A stretch of DNA of 11,626 bases from Sulfurimonas sp. (lineage in GTDB: Bacteria; Campylobacterota; Campylobacteria; Campylobacterales; Sulfurimonadaceae), in NCBI GenBank assembly GCA_027858865.1, contig JAQIBW010000246.1:1-11626 (forward strand). The letters are read 5' to 3'. Under the pieces are notes generated by a model. It searched no databases and was not told the DNA's origin. It saw only the letters and a list, made by a program, of their open reading frames with translations. A program made the translations under genes and the position numbers. Shown here piece by piece: positions 1-7,548 of the stretch (positions within the stretch are counted from its first letter, which is position 1; the number at the start of each line of letters is the position of its first letter).

Positions 1-16
1 CCTTAAAGGACCTTAA

Positions 17-796
17 ATGGTAACTATGAAAGACTTATTAGAATGTGGTGTACACTTTGGACACCAAACTCGTCGTTGGAATCCGAAAATGAAAAAGTAT
101 ATCTTCGGTGTTCGTAAAAATATCTATATTATTGACTTACAAAAAACTCTTCGTTATTTCCGTAATACATACACAATCGTTATGGATGCTGCAGCTGAAG
201 GTCAAACAGTATTATTTGTTGGTACTAAAAAACAAGCTCGTAACTCTGTAAGAGATGCTGCTATCGCTTGTGGTATGCCATACGTAGATAACAGATGGTT
301 AGGTGGTATGCTTACAAACTTCCCAACTATTCAAAAGTCTATCCGTAAACTTGATATTATTACTGAGATGCAAGAAAATGGTCAAATTGACCTTTTAACT
401 AAAAAAGAAGCTTTAATGCTTGCTCGTAAAAAAGAAAAACTTTCTGCATACTTCGGTGGTATCCGTAACATGAAGCAACTTCCAGATATGTTATTTGTTG
501 TAGATACAGTAAAAGAACACATCGCTGTTTTAGAAGCTAGATGTTTAGGTATCCCAGTTGTTGCTCCACTAGATACTAACTGTGACCCAGACCTTATCAC
601 TTACCCAATTCCTGGTAATGATGATGCAATCCGTTCAATTCAACTATTTTGTCGTGAAATGACTGCTGCAATCAACGAAGGTAAAGCTCTTAGAGATGCA
701 CCTGCTGAAGAAGAGCAAACTGAAGAAGTTGAGTCTGTAGAAGTAGCAGTAGAAGCTGAGGCGACTGAAGCTCCAGCTGCAACAGAGGAAGCATAA
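17..796 (+). CDS. rpsB: 30S ribosomal protein S2
   Basis: Component of the small ribosomal subunit that joins late in assembly and is needed for S1 binding. The 259-residue product carries the S2 signatures: FGHQTRRWNPKM at residues 14-25, the segment through GVRKNIYIIDLQKT near 31-44, and RWLGGMLTN at 93-101. The core fills about the first 225 residues. The last 30 or so are a low-complexity Glu/Ala/Val tail absent from E. coli S2, an acidic extension I believe is common in Campylobacterota S2. The ATG at 17 has a good Shine-Dalgarno AAAGGA at 5-10. Starting at the second Met (residue 4) would leave that site too far away. tsf begins two bases after the stop, the usual rpsB-tsf operon. The promoter lies before the window. 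Confidence 0.97.
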   Translation: MVTMKDLLECGVHFGHQTRRWNPKMKKYIFGVRKNIYIIDLQKTLRYFRNTYTIVMDAAAEGQTVLFVGTKKQARNSVRDAAIACGMPYVDNRWLGGMLTNFPTIQKSIRKLDIITEMQENGQIDLLTKKEALMLARKKEKLSAYFGGIRNMKQLPDMLFVVDTVKEHIAVLEARCLGIPVVAPLDTNCDPDLITYPIPGNDDAIRSIQLFCREMTAAINEGKALRDAPAEEEQTEEVESVEVAVEAEATEAPAATEEA

Positions 797-798
797 TC

Positions 799-1848
799 AT
801 GGCAGTTACAGCAGCAATGGTTAAAGAGTTGCGTCAGGCAACTGATGCACCAATGATGGATTGTAAAAAAGTTTTGGTTGAAGCTGATGGAGACATGGCA
901 AAAGCAACTGAGCTTTTAAAAGAACGTGGTATTGCTAAAGCAGCTAAAAAAGCTGATAGAGTTGCTGCAGAAGGTCTTGCTGGTTTTAAAATAGCTGATG
1001 ACTTCTCTAAAGCTACTGTAGTTGAAATCAACTCTGAAACTGACTTCGTTGCTCAAAATGAAGGTTTCCAAAATCTTGTAAAAGATACGGTAACAGAGAT
1101 TTATAACAACCAACCTGCTGATGTAGAAGCTTTAATGGCTAGTGATTTTGGAGCAACTTTTACAGCTGCTGTTACTAAAATCGGTGAGAAAATCGAAGTT
1201 CGTCGTTTTGGTACACTTACAGCTGACACTACAACTGCACTTAATGGTTATATTCACTCAAATAACCGTATAGCTGTTGTTTTAACTGCTAAATGTGATA
1301 GTGAAAAAACTGCTGAGGGTATGAGATCTGTACTTAAGCAAGTTGCTATGCATACATCTGCAATGAAACCAACAACACTGTCTTATAAAGATTTTGATGC
1401 TGAGTATGTTGCATCTGAGACTGTTGGAAGAATCGAAGTTATCAAAAAAGATAATGAAGAACTTTCACGTCTTAAAAAACCTCTTAAAAATGTACCTCAG
1501 TATATTTCTATGAGTCAATTAACTGAAGAAGTTTTAGCTCAGGCTGAAGCTGATATCAAAGCTGATTTAGCAGCTCAAGGTAAACCAGAAAAAATCTGGG
1601 ACAAAATTGTTCCTGGTTCACTAGCGCGTTTTATCTCTGATAACACTACTTTAGATAAAGAGCAAGCTCTTCTTGACCAAAACTATGTTTTAGATGAGAA
1701 GTTAACAGTTGCACAAGCAATTGATGCTGCCGCTAAAGCACTTGGTGGTACTGCTGAGATTACTGAATTTATTCGCCTTGAAGTTGGTGAAGGAATCGAG
1801 AAAAAAGAAGACGATTTTGCTGCAGAAGTTGCAGCACAAATGAGTTAA
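799..1848 (+). CDS. tsf: Elongation factor Ts
   Basis: Guanine nucleotide exchange factor that releases GDP from EF-Tu during elongation. The N-terminal UBA-like domain (residues 1-55) contains the TDAPMMDCKKVL motif at 16-26. The EF-Tu-contacting TDFVA motif is at 81-85, followed by the core domains. At 349 residues it is longer than E. coli EF-Ts (about 280). The extra length lies around residues 200-310 and resembles the longer EF-Ts I associate with Campylobacterota. AGAGGAA at 784-790, inside the last rpsB codons, is the ribosome binding site, and only two bases separate the genes, so the two are probably co-transcribed and translationally coupled. A strong hairpin terminator follows directly. 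Confidence 0.97.
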   Translation: MAVTAAMVKELRQATDAPMMDCKKVLVEADGDMAKATELLKERGIAKAAKKADRVAAEGLAGFKIADDFSKATVVEINSETDFVAQNEGFQNLVKDTVTEIYNNQPADVEALMASDFGATFTAAVTKIGEKIEVRRFGTLTADTTTALNGYIHSNNRIAVVLTAKCDSEKTAEGMRSVLKQVAMHTSAMKPTTLSYKDFDAEYVASETVGRIEVIKKDNEELSRLKKPLKNVPQYISMSQLTEEVLAQAEADIKADLAAQGKPEKIWDKIVPGSLARFISDNTTLDKEQALLDQNYVLDEKLTVAQAIDAAAKALGGTAEITEFIRLEVGEGIEKKEDDFAAEVAAQMS

Positions 1849-1855
1849 TTCTACT

Positions 1856-1882
1856 TTCCTACGCAAAAGCGTAGGAATTTCT
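1856..1882 (+). terminator. Rho-independent terminator of rpsB-tsf
   Basis: A perfect 9-bp inverted repeat, TTCCTACGC at 1856-1864 and GCGTAGGAA at 1869-1877, encloses a four-base AAAA loop. It is followed by a short T-rich run, TTTCT. It begins 8 bases after the tsf stop codon and precedes a fresh promoter, so it very likely ends the rpsB-tsf transcript. The U-tract is short, so some readthrough is possible. Confidence 0.85.
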
Positions 1883-1939
1883 ATACATTACACTCTCTCA
1901 TTACAAAATTTTAAACCAAAAAACTTATATTTAGTTACA

Positions 1940-1957
1940 TTTGCTATAATCCTCTTA
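1940..1957 (+). promoter_or_regulatory. Sigma-70 promoter giving a probable leaderless mRNA
   Basis: A perfect TATAAT -10 box lies at 1945-1950, preceded by TTTGC and by an AT-rich stretch with no clear -35, which is the usual form of Campylobacterota housekeeping promoters. The ATG of the ABC ATPase gene starts at 1957, only seven bases after the box. Transcription should therefore begin at or within a base or two of the start codon. The transcription start is inferred from normal spacing and was not measured. Confidence 0.65.
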
Positions 1958-2601
1958 TGAATTTATTATCAGCAAAAAATTTATCACACACCTTTGAGTA
2001 TGAGTTATTCAACGATATATCTCTTGATCTAGATGAAAAAGAGTCTATTGCCATTATAGGTATCAGTGGAAGTGGTAAGTCTACACTCCTTCATATACTT
2101 TCAACTCTTTTAACTCCTGATAGTGGAAGTGTTACTATTTTTGATGAAGATGTTGCACAAATGAATAAAAAGAGATTAGCAAAGATAAAAAGAGACTCGC
2201 TCGGACTGGTTTTTCAGTCTCACTATCTTTTTAAAGGTTTCAGTGCAAAAGAGAACTTGGAAGTTGCAGCGATGTTGTCAAAACAAGATATAAATGATGA
2301 CATACTAAAAAGACTCAACATATATGAAGCATTAAATCAAAAGGTTACAGAACTTTCAGGTGGGCAACAACAAAGAGTCTCTATAGCAAGGGTTCTTACT
2401 AAACAGCCTCGCATACTTTTTCTAGATGAGCCAACTGGAAACCTAGACAAAGCAACTGCAAGTGAAGTTATGAATATATTTTTTGAATATATTCAAAAAA
2501 AGAGTGCAGCTATGGTTCTTGTAACTCATGATGAAGAGTTGGCTTTTAAGTGTAAAAAAGTCTATAGATTGGAAAATAAAAAACTCATAGCAGTTAAGTG
2601 A
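1957..2601 (+). CDS. Lone ABC transporter ATP-binding protein (LolD/FtsE/MacB-like)
   Basis: Cytoplasmic ATPase subunit of an ABC system, 214 residues. All catalytic motifs are intact: Walker A GISGSGKST at 35-43, Q-loop Gln87, signature LSGGQQQR at 133-140, Walker B ILFLDEP at 153-159 and the switch His191. The small size and the phrases around these motifs place it with the LolD/FtsE/MacB group, which work with export or lipoprotein-release permeases. No permease gene adjoins it, so the partner and substrate are unknown. It sits between tsf and fliR, as I recall for Cj1180c in C. jejuni. No Shine-Dalgarno is visible and no other in-frame start lies nearby, which agrees with leaderless translation. 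fliR begins 10 bases after the stop. Confidence 0.9.
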   Translation: MNLLSAKNLSHTFEYELFNDISLDLDEKESIAIIGISGSGKSTLLHILSTLLTPDSGSVTIFDEDVAQMNKKRLAKIKRDSLGLVFQSHYLFKGFSAKENLEVAAMLSKQDINDDILKRLNIYEALNQKVTELSGGQQQRVSIARVLTKQPRILFLDEPTGNLDKATASEVMNIFFEYIQKKSAAMVLVTHDEELAFKCKKVYRLENKKLIAVK

Positions 2602-2611
2602 GCAAAATGTA

Positions 2612-3379
2612 ATGTTATCTTGGACAGATATTTTTAGCGACACTTATATAGTTGGCTTTATACTATTGTTCTTTCGTTTTGCAGCACTCTTTATGGCAAC
2701 ACCTATTTTTTCACATCAAAATATTCCTATGAATATAAAAGCTGCTATGGCATTCTTCTTTACAATAGTCTTCTACTCCTCTATGCCACCACTTCTGATT
2801 GATATTAATGTGCCTACTATAATACTAGCAATACTAAGTGAATTATTCTTTGGCTTAGCCATAGGTGTTGTTTTATTATTGGCTTACAATGTAATAACAT
2901 TTGCCGGTGGACAGATATCTTTTATGATGGGTTTCTCAATGGCAAGTGCTATTGATCCTCAAAGTGGTGTTTCGATGCCGATAATCTCACAGTTTTTATC
3001 TCTTATGGGTTTGATGGTCTTGCTTGCCATGAACCTTCATCACTGGTTACTACTTTTTATAGATGCTTCACTTAGTAGTATACCTTTAGGTGGATTTTTA
3101 TTGACTGAAGATCTTTTTAACTATATGATTAAAGCTGCCGCAAACATGTTTGTAGTTGGTTTCATGATAGCTTTTCCAATTATTGCTTTAACATTCTTAC
3201 AAGATATTATATTTGGTATGCTAATGAATACGATGCCTCAATTCAACCTTCTTGTAATCGGGTTTCCGATTAAAATCATGGTTGCATTTATGGTTTTAAT
3301 AGCAACCTTTGCTGCTACAATGTTGATTCTAAAAACACAAATGCAGGAAGCTTTTAACTATTTAGAGATGTTTTTTTAG
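2612..3379 (+). CDS. fliR: Flagellar biosynthesis protein FliR
   Basis: Membrane subunit of the flagellar type III export gate, assembling with FliP and FliQ below the basal body. The 255-residue product is very hydrophobic with about six membrane segments, roughly at 12-34, 40-58, 68-95, 125-150, 175-200 and 220-240. The C-terminal block FGMLMNTMPQFNLLVIGFPI at 201-220 matches the FliR/SpaR/YscT family signature. Length is normal for the family. The ATG follows the ABC stop by 10 bases with only a poor Shine-Dalgarno (GTGAG), so it may depend on translation of the upstream gene. An ATG five bases earlier meets a stop at once. It is the only recognised flagellar gene in the window. Campylobacterota flagellar genes are often scattered. 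Confidence 0.95.
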   Translation: MLSWTDIFSDTYIVGFILLFFRFAALFMATPIFSHQNIPMNIKAAMAFFFTIVFYSSMPPLLIDINVPTIILAILSELFFGLAIGVVLLLAYNVITFAGGQISFMMGFSMASAIDPQSGVSMPIISQFLSLMGLMVLLAMNLHHWLLLFIDASLSSIPLGGFLLTEDLFNYMIKAAANMFVVGFMIAFPIIALTFLQDIIFGMLMNTMPQFNLLVIGFPIKIMVAFMVLIATFAATMLILKTQMQEAFNYLEMFF

Positions 3380-3384
3380 TTTTT

Positions 3385-3420
3385 TTTGATACAATGATAA
3401 AACTTATGCCTCAAAGGAAT
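3385..3420 (+). promoter_or_regulatory. Extended -10 promoter and ribosome binding site for the acidic-protein gene
   Basis: Just after the fliR stop a T-rich run leads into TGATACAAT, an extended -10 (TACAAT at 3390-3395). The expected start point is near 3402, giving a leader of about 23 bases. AAAGGA at 3413-3418 sits six bases before the GTG start at 3425 and fixes that start. The gene could also be read through from fliR. Confidence 0.6.
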
Positions 3421-3424
3421 AGAC

Positions 3425-5005
3425 GTGAATATACTACTTTTAAATGATAATCCAGTAGTTACAAAACTAGTAACACTTAGCGCACAAAAGACTTCTGATG
3501 AACTAGATATTGTTTCTAGTGTAGAAGAAATTGAAGCTGGAACTTATGACTTATTTGTATTGGATGATACTATTTATAGTGAAGAAGTACTAACTGAAGT
3601 TAAAGAAAAAGTACAATTTAGCAAGTCATTATATATATGTTCACGTGACTCCGAAGAAATTGAAGGTTTTACATCTACTTTAAGAAAGCCATTTTTACCA
3701 ACTGACCTGGTTGAACTTTTTGCTGCTTTAGGCAAAGAAACTGCTACGGATGATCTTGGTTCTGAAGAAGAATTGGACTTAACTGACTCTGTAGAAGATG
3801 TGACAGATGATAGTAAACTTTTAGAACTCGGGGATGATGACATTGATGATTTAAGTGATTTAGATGATCTTGAGGGACTGGATGATTTAGATGAACTTGA
3901 AGATACAGATGATGATGAAGACTTAGATGAGATGAGCTTGGATTTAGACGATATAGATTTAGAAGATGATACAGAACTGGATGAACTATCTTTAGATGAT
4001 GATGATGATGATGTTGGAGAGAGTGTTTTAGATAAAGATGAACTACAGGAAGTTCAAGAGCTTTTAGAAGAGACTGAAGCTGAAGAATCAAAATCAGAAG
4101 ATCTTGAAGATATGGACTTAGATCTTGATGATTTAGACCTAGACTTAGACTTAGAAGAAGATACCGATCTAGATGATGAGGAAGAACTAAGCGCAGAAGA
4201 ACCTGAAGAAGAAAAAGAAAGTTCTGAAGTAGAAAGTCTGGATGATATGGACTTAGATATAGGTGATGACTTAGACCTAGATGAGCTTTCTCTTGACGAT
4301 GAACTAAGTATAGAAGAACCTGAAGAAGAAAAAGAGAGTGCTGAAGCAGAAAGTCTGGATGATATGAATCTGGATGACTTAAACCTTGAAGATGATTTAG
4401 AGCTAGACTCAGAGTTAGAAGAAGCCAACGCTGATGAGTTAGATTTAGCTGAAGAAAGTGAAGTGAACACTAGCGATTTAAACGAAGATGAAGAAGCTGC
4501 AAACCTCGATGAACCAGAAAGTCTCGAAGCAGAAGTCAATGCTGATGAGTTGGATGAAACCAGCCTAGATGATGAAGTCGAAAGTCTCGAAGAGACGAAC
4601 CCAGAAAGTGAACTAAACATAGACGATATCAAAGATGAAGATTTAGAGAGCGAGATAGAAAATGCTGTTCTTGGGCTTAGCGATGAAGATTTAGAGAGTG
4701 AGTTAGATGATGATTCGCTTCTAGATATAGCAGTAAGTGACATGGATGGATTAGAATCACTAAATGCAAGAGATATAAAACTGGCAATCGGTGAAGAAGT
4801 TGGCGAAGAAGTAGAGATCCAAGATATAGAACTAGAAGCATCTCAAGAACCTGAAGATATGGATATACAAAACAGAGAAATCACGCCGGACAATGAAGGT
4901 GTAGAATCTCTTAAAAAATTATTAGCAGCACTCTCAAATGCAGATGTAGCAGCATCAATGAAAGGCATGAAGATTAATATAAATATAACATTAGGTGACA
5001 AGTAG
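3425..5005 (+). CDS. Highly acidic protein with receiver-like N-terminal domain
   Basis: Function unknown; 526 residues. Residues 1-103 resemble a response-regulator receiver domain. They start MNILLLNDNP (Asp8 kept, Asn7 in place of the first acidic residue). YDLFVLDD at 41-48 offers Asp47 as possible phosphate acceptor, Ser73 takes the Ser/Thr position, and RKPF at 87-90 carries the conserved Lys-Pro. From about 105 to 480 the chain is almost wholly Asp, Glu, Leu and Ser. It has no Arg between R87 and R449, six Lys between 105 and 448, and no Phe, Tyr or Trp after F99, which implies disorder. The end, VESLKKLLAALSNADVAASM at 493-512, looks like a short amphipathic helix. There is no signal peptide or membrane segment. 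It lies between fliR and gmk like Cj1178c, which I recall being called a highly acidic protein. Its GTG start is supported by AAAGGA at 3413-3418. A link to flagella is inferred only from position. Confidence 0.85.
   Translation: MNILLLNDNPVVTKLVTLSAQKTSDELDIVSSVEEIEAGTYDLFVLDDTIYSEEVLTEVKEKVQFSKSLYICSRDSEEIEGFTSTLRKPFLPTDLVELFAALGKETATDDLGSEEELDLTDSVEDVTDDSKLLELGDDDIDDLSDLDDLEGLDDLDELEDTDDDEDLDEMSLDLDDIDLEDDTELDELSLDDDDDDVGESVLDKDELQEVQELLEETEAEESKSEDLEDMDLDLDDLDLDLDLEEDTDLDDEEELSAEEPEEEKESSEVESLDDMDLDIGDDLDLDELSLDDELSIEEPEEEKESAEAESLDDMNLDDLNLEDDLELDSELEEANADELDLAEESEVNTSDLNEDEEAANLDEPESLEAEVNADELDETSLDDEVESLEETNPESELNIDDIKDEDLESEIENAVLGLSDEDLESELDDDSLLDIAVSDMDGLESLNARDIKLAIGEEVGEEVEIQDIELEASQEPEDMDIQNREITPDNEGVESLKKLLAALSNADVAASMKGMKININITLGDK
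4196..4375 (+). repeat. Tandem duplication inside the acidic-protein gene (117-bp period)
   Basis: Bases 4196-4258 and 4313-4375 are near-identical copies encoding EEPEEEKES, then S/A, E, V/A, then ESLDDM (residues 258-278 and 297-317). The spacing of 117 bp equals 39 codons, so the frame is kept. The bases before each copy (encoding ELSAEEP and ELSIEEP) also match, suggesting that a whole unit was duplicated within the acidic tail. Confidence 0.8.
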
Positions 5006-5628
5006 TGGATAAAAGTGGAGCAGTTTTAGTTCTTTCAGGCCCAAGTGGTGCTGGGAAAAGTTCATTATTAAATGAAATTATAGATGATATTGGAGAGTGT
5101 TACTTCTCTATTTCAACAACAACTCGTCCAATAAGAGCGGGTGAAGAAGAGGGTGTCCATTATCATTTCGTAAGCATTGAAGAGTTTAAGCAAGATATAG
5201 AAGATAATAACTTTTTGGAATATGCGCTTGTTCACGGAAACTATTACGGGACATCAATAAAGCCAGTTAGAAAAGCTTTAAATGCAGGAAAATTAGTTTT
5301 ATTTGATATAGATGTTCAGGGAAATACAGCGGTTAATAATAGACTAGGCGATATTACAACTTCGGTATTTATTACTCCTCCAACACTCTCAGAACTAAAG
5401 AAAAGACTTGCAGGCCGCTCAACAGACTCACAAGAAGTTATGGACTCTCGTTTGAAAATGGCTAAGAGAGAGATACAAAGAATTAGTGAGTATGATTATC
5501 TGATTATAAACGATGATTTGAAAAGAGCTGCTGACTTATTGAGACAGATCGCTATCACTGCCAGAATGAAAACTTCAAATAATGAAGTCAATGATTTTGT
5601 ACAAAAATGGGAAGATATAGAACAATAG
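5005..5628 (+). CDS. gmk: Guanylate kinase
   Basis: Converts GMP and ATP to GDP and ADP, an essential step in guanine nucleotide supply. The product is 207 residues, the usual length. The P-loop GPSGAGKSS lies at residues 12-20. The GMP-binding block beginning STTTRPIRAGEEEGVHYHF is near 37-55, and the lid and Arg-rich region (LKKRLAGRSTDS) follows mid-protein. It starts with GTG sharing one base with the upstream TAG stop (TAGTG), with AGGTGA at 4993-4998 as a ribosome binding site inside the upstream gene. This arrangement strongly suggests coupled translation with the acidic protein. The order matches gmk in the Campylobacter block. Confidence 0.96.
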   Translation: MDKSGAVLVLSGPSGAGKSSLLNEIIDDIGECYFSISTTTRPIRAGEEEGVHYHFVSIEEFKQDIEDNNFLEYALVHGNYYGTSIKPVRKALNAGKLVLFDIDVQGNTAVNNRLGDITTSVFITPPTLSELKKRLAGRSTDSQEVMDSRLKMAKREIQRISEYDYLIINDDLKRAADLLRQIAITARMKTSNNEVNDFVQKWEDIEQ

Positions 5629-5669
5629 TGATATATTAGTAAGAACGATAAGAGTATTTACAGCAAATA

Positions 5670-5708
5670 GTAGATATACTTTCGCATTAATTTTATAAAA
5701 AAAAGGAA
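5670..5708 (+). promoter_or_regulatory. Possible promoter and ribosome binding site for tatA-argS
   Basis: The 84-base gap after gmk contains TATACT at 5675-5680 in an AT-rich context, a plausible -10 with a start near 5687. A clear AAGGAA Shine-Dalgarno lies at 5703-5708, just before the tatA ATG at 5713. No terminator hairpin is visible after gmk, so readthrough is also likely. The -10 call is tentative; the Shine-Dalgarno is firm. Confidence 0.45.
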
Positions 5709-5712
5709 TATC

Positions 5713-5949
5713 ATGGGCATGCCTGGTGGAACAGAACTATTAATAATATTTGGAATTATCGTACTTTTATTTGGTGCTAAAAAGATACCTGACTTAGCAA
5801 AAGGTCTTGGTAAAGGAATCAAAAACTTTAAAAGTGAAATGAAAGAGACAGATGAAGTTGAAACAGCATCTACAGAAGCTCCAAAAAAAGTAGAAGGTAG
5901 CGAAGAAGTTGCATCTACAGAAGCTCCAAAAACTACTAAAGAAGCATAA
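5713..5949 (+). CDS. tatA: Sec-independent (Tat) translocase subunit TatA
   Basis: Pore-forming or membrane-thinning subunit of the twin-arginine pathway, which exports folded proteins such as cofactor-containing enzymes. The 78-residue product has the TatA layout. A short N-terminal membrane helix (about residues 7-21, TELLIIFGIIVLLFG) leads to the hinge FGAKKIPDLAKGLGKGIKNF with its Phe-Gly pair, then an amphipathic helix and a charged tail. TatA is favoured over TatB by length and by the FGAKKIP hinge. The tail repeats ASTEAPK at two places through a DNA duplication. No tatB or tatC adjoins. argS begins three bases after the stop. Confidence 0.94.
   Translation: MGMPGGTELLIIFGIIVLLFGAKKIPDLAKGLGKGIKNFKSEMKETDEVETASTEAPKKVEGSEEVASTEAPKTTKEA
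5866..5932 (+). repeat. 22-bp perfect direct repeat in the tatA tail
   Basis: Bases 5866-5887 and 5911-5932 are identical over 22 bp, with a 45-bp (15-codon) period. Both encode ASTEAPK in frame. The copy lies in the unstructured C-terminal tail, where length change should be tolerated. Confidence 0.85.
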
Positions 5950-5952
5950 TAC

Positions 5953-7548
5953 TTGAAACAACGTGTATCGGCGCTTTTGCGCGAAAAGTTTGGTCGTGAA
6001 GTTGTTCTAGAAAAACCAAAAGACCGTGCATTCGGTCATTTTGCTACACCAATAGCTTTCTCTTTGGCTAAAGAACTTAGGAAATCTCCTATGGTTATAG
6101 CCCAAGATTTAGCTTCTTCATTTAATGAATCAGAAATATTTTCCAGTGTTGAATCAGTAAAAGGCTACTTGAACTTTCGCCTTAGTGAAGAGTTTTTAAG
6201 TGAGTATGGAGATTGGGCACTGCAAAACCAAAGTGAATTTGGCAAACAAGAGAAAAAAGATAAAATTCTTTTAGAATTTGTTAGTGCTAACCCTACCGGA
6301 CCTCTTCATATTGGTCATGCGCGTGGCGCTGTTTACGGTGATACTCTTTACCGATTAGCAAAACATTTGGGTTATGATATTACAGCTGAGTATTATGTAA
6401 ATGATGCCGGTAATCAAATAGATTTACTTGGTCTTTCAATCGCTCTTTATGGACGTGAAAATATACTTAAAGAGAGCGTTGAGTACCCTGAGAGTTATTA
6501 CCGTGGTGAGTATTTAGAAGCTCTTGCTAATGGTGCAGTTGAAAAATTTGGTAAAGAGATTCTCAGTGATGAGTCTCGCTATAAAGAGTTAGCACTTTGG
6601 GCTAAAGATGGTGTTATGGAAATTGTAGTAGATTCTCTACGTGAACTAAACATACATTTTGATACTTTCGTAAATGAGTCATCTTTATACAGTGACTGGG
6701 ATAGAGTTATGGGCAAAATGGGCGATGGCATCTATAAAAAAGATGACAAAGTCTGGATAGCATCAGAAGCTAAAGGCGATGATAACGATAGAGTTGTTGT
6801 TCGTGAAGATGGACGTCCTACTTACTTAGCTGGGGATATCGTTTATCACAATCAAAAGTTTGAGCGTGGATATGACCACTATATCAATATCTGGGGTGCT
6901 GACCATCACGGTTATATACCAAGAGTCAATGCTGCTGTTGAGTATTTAGGTTATGATAGTAATAAACTTGAAACACTACTTTCTCAGATGGTAAGTCTTC
7001 TCAAAAATGGTGAACCGTATAAGATGAGTAAACGTGCTGGTAATGTTATTCTTATGAGTGATATCGTTGAAGAGATAGGCTCAGATGCACTTAGATTTAT
7101 CTTTGCATCTAAGAAGAGCGATACTGCTTTAGAGTTTGACCTAGCTGAGTTTAAAAAGCAGGATAGTTCAAACCCTATTTTTTATATACAGTATGCTCAT
7201 GCTAGAATCCAGACGATTCTATCAAAAAGTAACTTCTCTAAAGAAGATATAAATGCTACTTCATTAAAGGGACTTGGTGAAAATGGAGACAGTCTTCTTT
7301 TTGATGCTCTTTTACTTCCAGAGATTATTGAAGATGCGTTTAGTTCTCGTCAGGTTCAAAAACTTCCTGATTATTTAAAAGCACTTGCTTCCGCGCTTCA
7401 TAAGTTCTACTACGATTGTAGAATCATAGGAACTGATGATGAAGCAAAACTTTTAAAACTACTTTTAGTAGTTGCGTTATCATTAAAAACAGGTCTCTCC
7501 CTTCTAGGAATAGAAGCTAGAGACAGAATGGTTAAAGAGGAAGATTAG
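5953..7548 (+). CDS. argS: Arginyl-tRNA synthetase
   Basis: Class I synthetase that charges tRNA-Arg with arginine. The 531-residue product has an N-terminal additional domain (about 1-95), the HIGH motif as HIGH at 119-122 within PTGPLHIGHARG, GADHHGYI at 315-322 and the second ATP motif KMSKR at 357-361. The DALR-type anticodon-binding domain begins near 412 (NPIFYIQYAHARIQTIL). The TTG start at 5953 is forced: the tatA TAA stop lies in the same frame just two codons upstream, and the next ATG would remove about 45 conserved residues. The Shine-Dalgarno is weak, so translation may rely on ribosomes finishing tatA. Its last 17 bases overlap the minus-strand transpeptidase gene. Confidence 0.96.
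   Translation: MKQRVSALLREKFGREVVLEKPKDRAFGHFATPIAFSLAKELRKSPMVIAQDLASSFNESEIFSSVESVKGYLNFRLSEEFLSEYGDWALQNQSEFGKQEKKDKILLEFVSANPTGPLHIGHARGAVYGDTLYRLAKHLGYDITAEYYVNDAGNQIDLLGLSIALYGRENILKESVEYPESYYRGEYLEALANGAVEKFGKEILSDESRYKELALWAKDGVMEIVVDSLRELNIHFDTFVNESSLYSDWDRVMGKMGDGIYKKDDKVWIASEAKGDDNDRVVVREDGRPTYLAGDIVYHNQKFERGYDHYINIWGADHHGYIPRVNAAVEYLGYDSNKLETLLSQMVSLLKNGEPYKMSKRAGNVILMSDIVEEIGSDALRFIFASKKSDTALEFDLAEFKKQDSSNPIFYIQYAHARIQTILSKSNFSKEDINATSLKGLGENGDSLLFDALLLPEIIEDAFSSRQVQKLPDYLKALASALHKFYYDCRIIGTDDEAKLLKLLLVVALSLKTGLSLLGIEARDRMVKEED

Noticed and set aside
3744..4091. A minus-strand open frame rich in His and Leu
   Set aside because: Composition artefact of repeated GAT codons in the real gene on the plus strand.
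4054..4743. A 229-codon serine-rich open frame on the minus strand
   Set aside because: It is the mirror of GAT/GAA-rich codons in the acidic tail; reversed, these read as Ser and Phe/Leu codons without stops. No ribosome site or known domain supports it.
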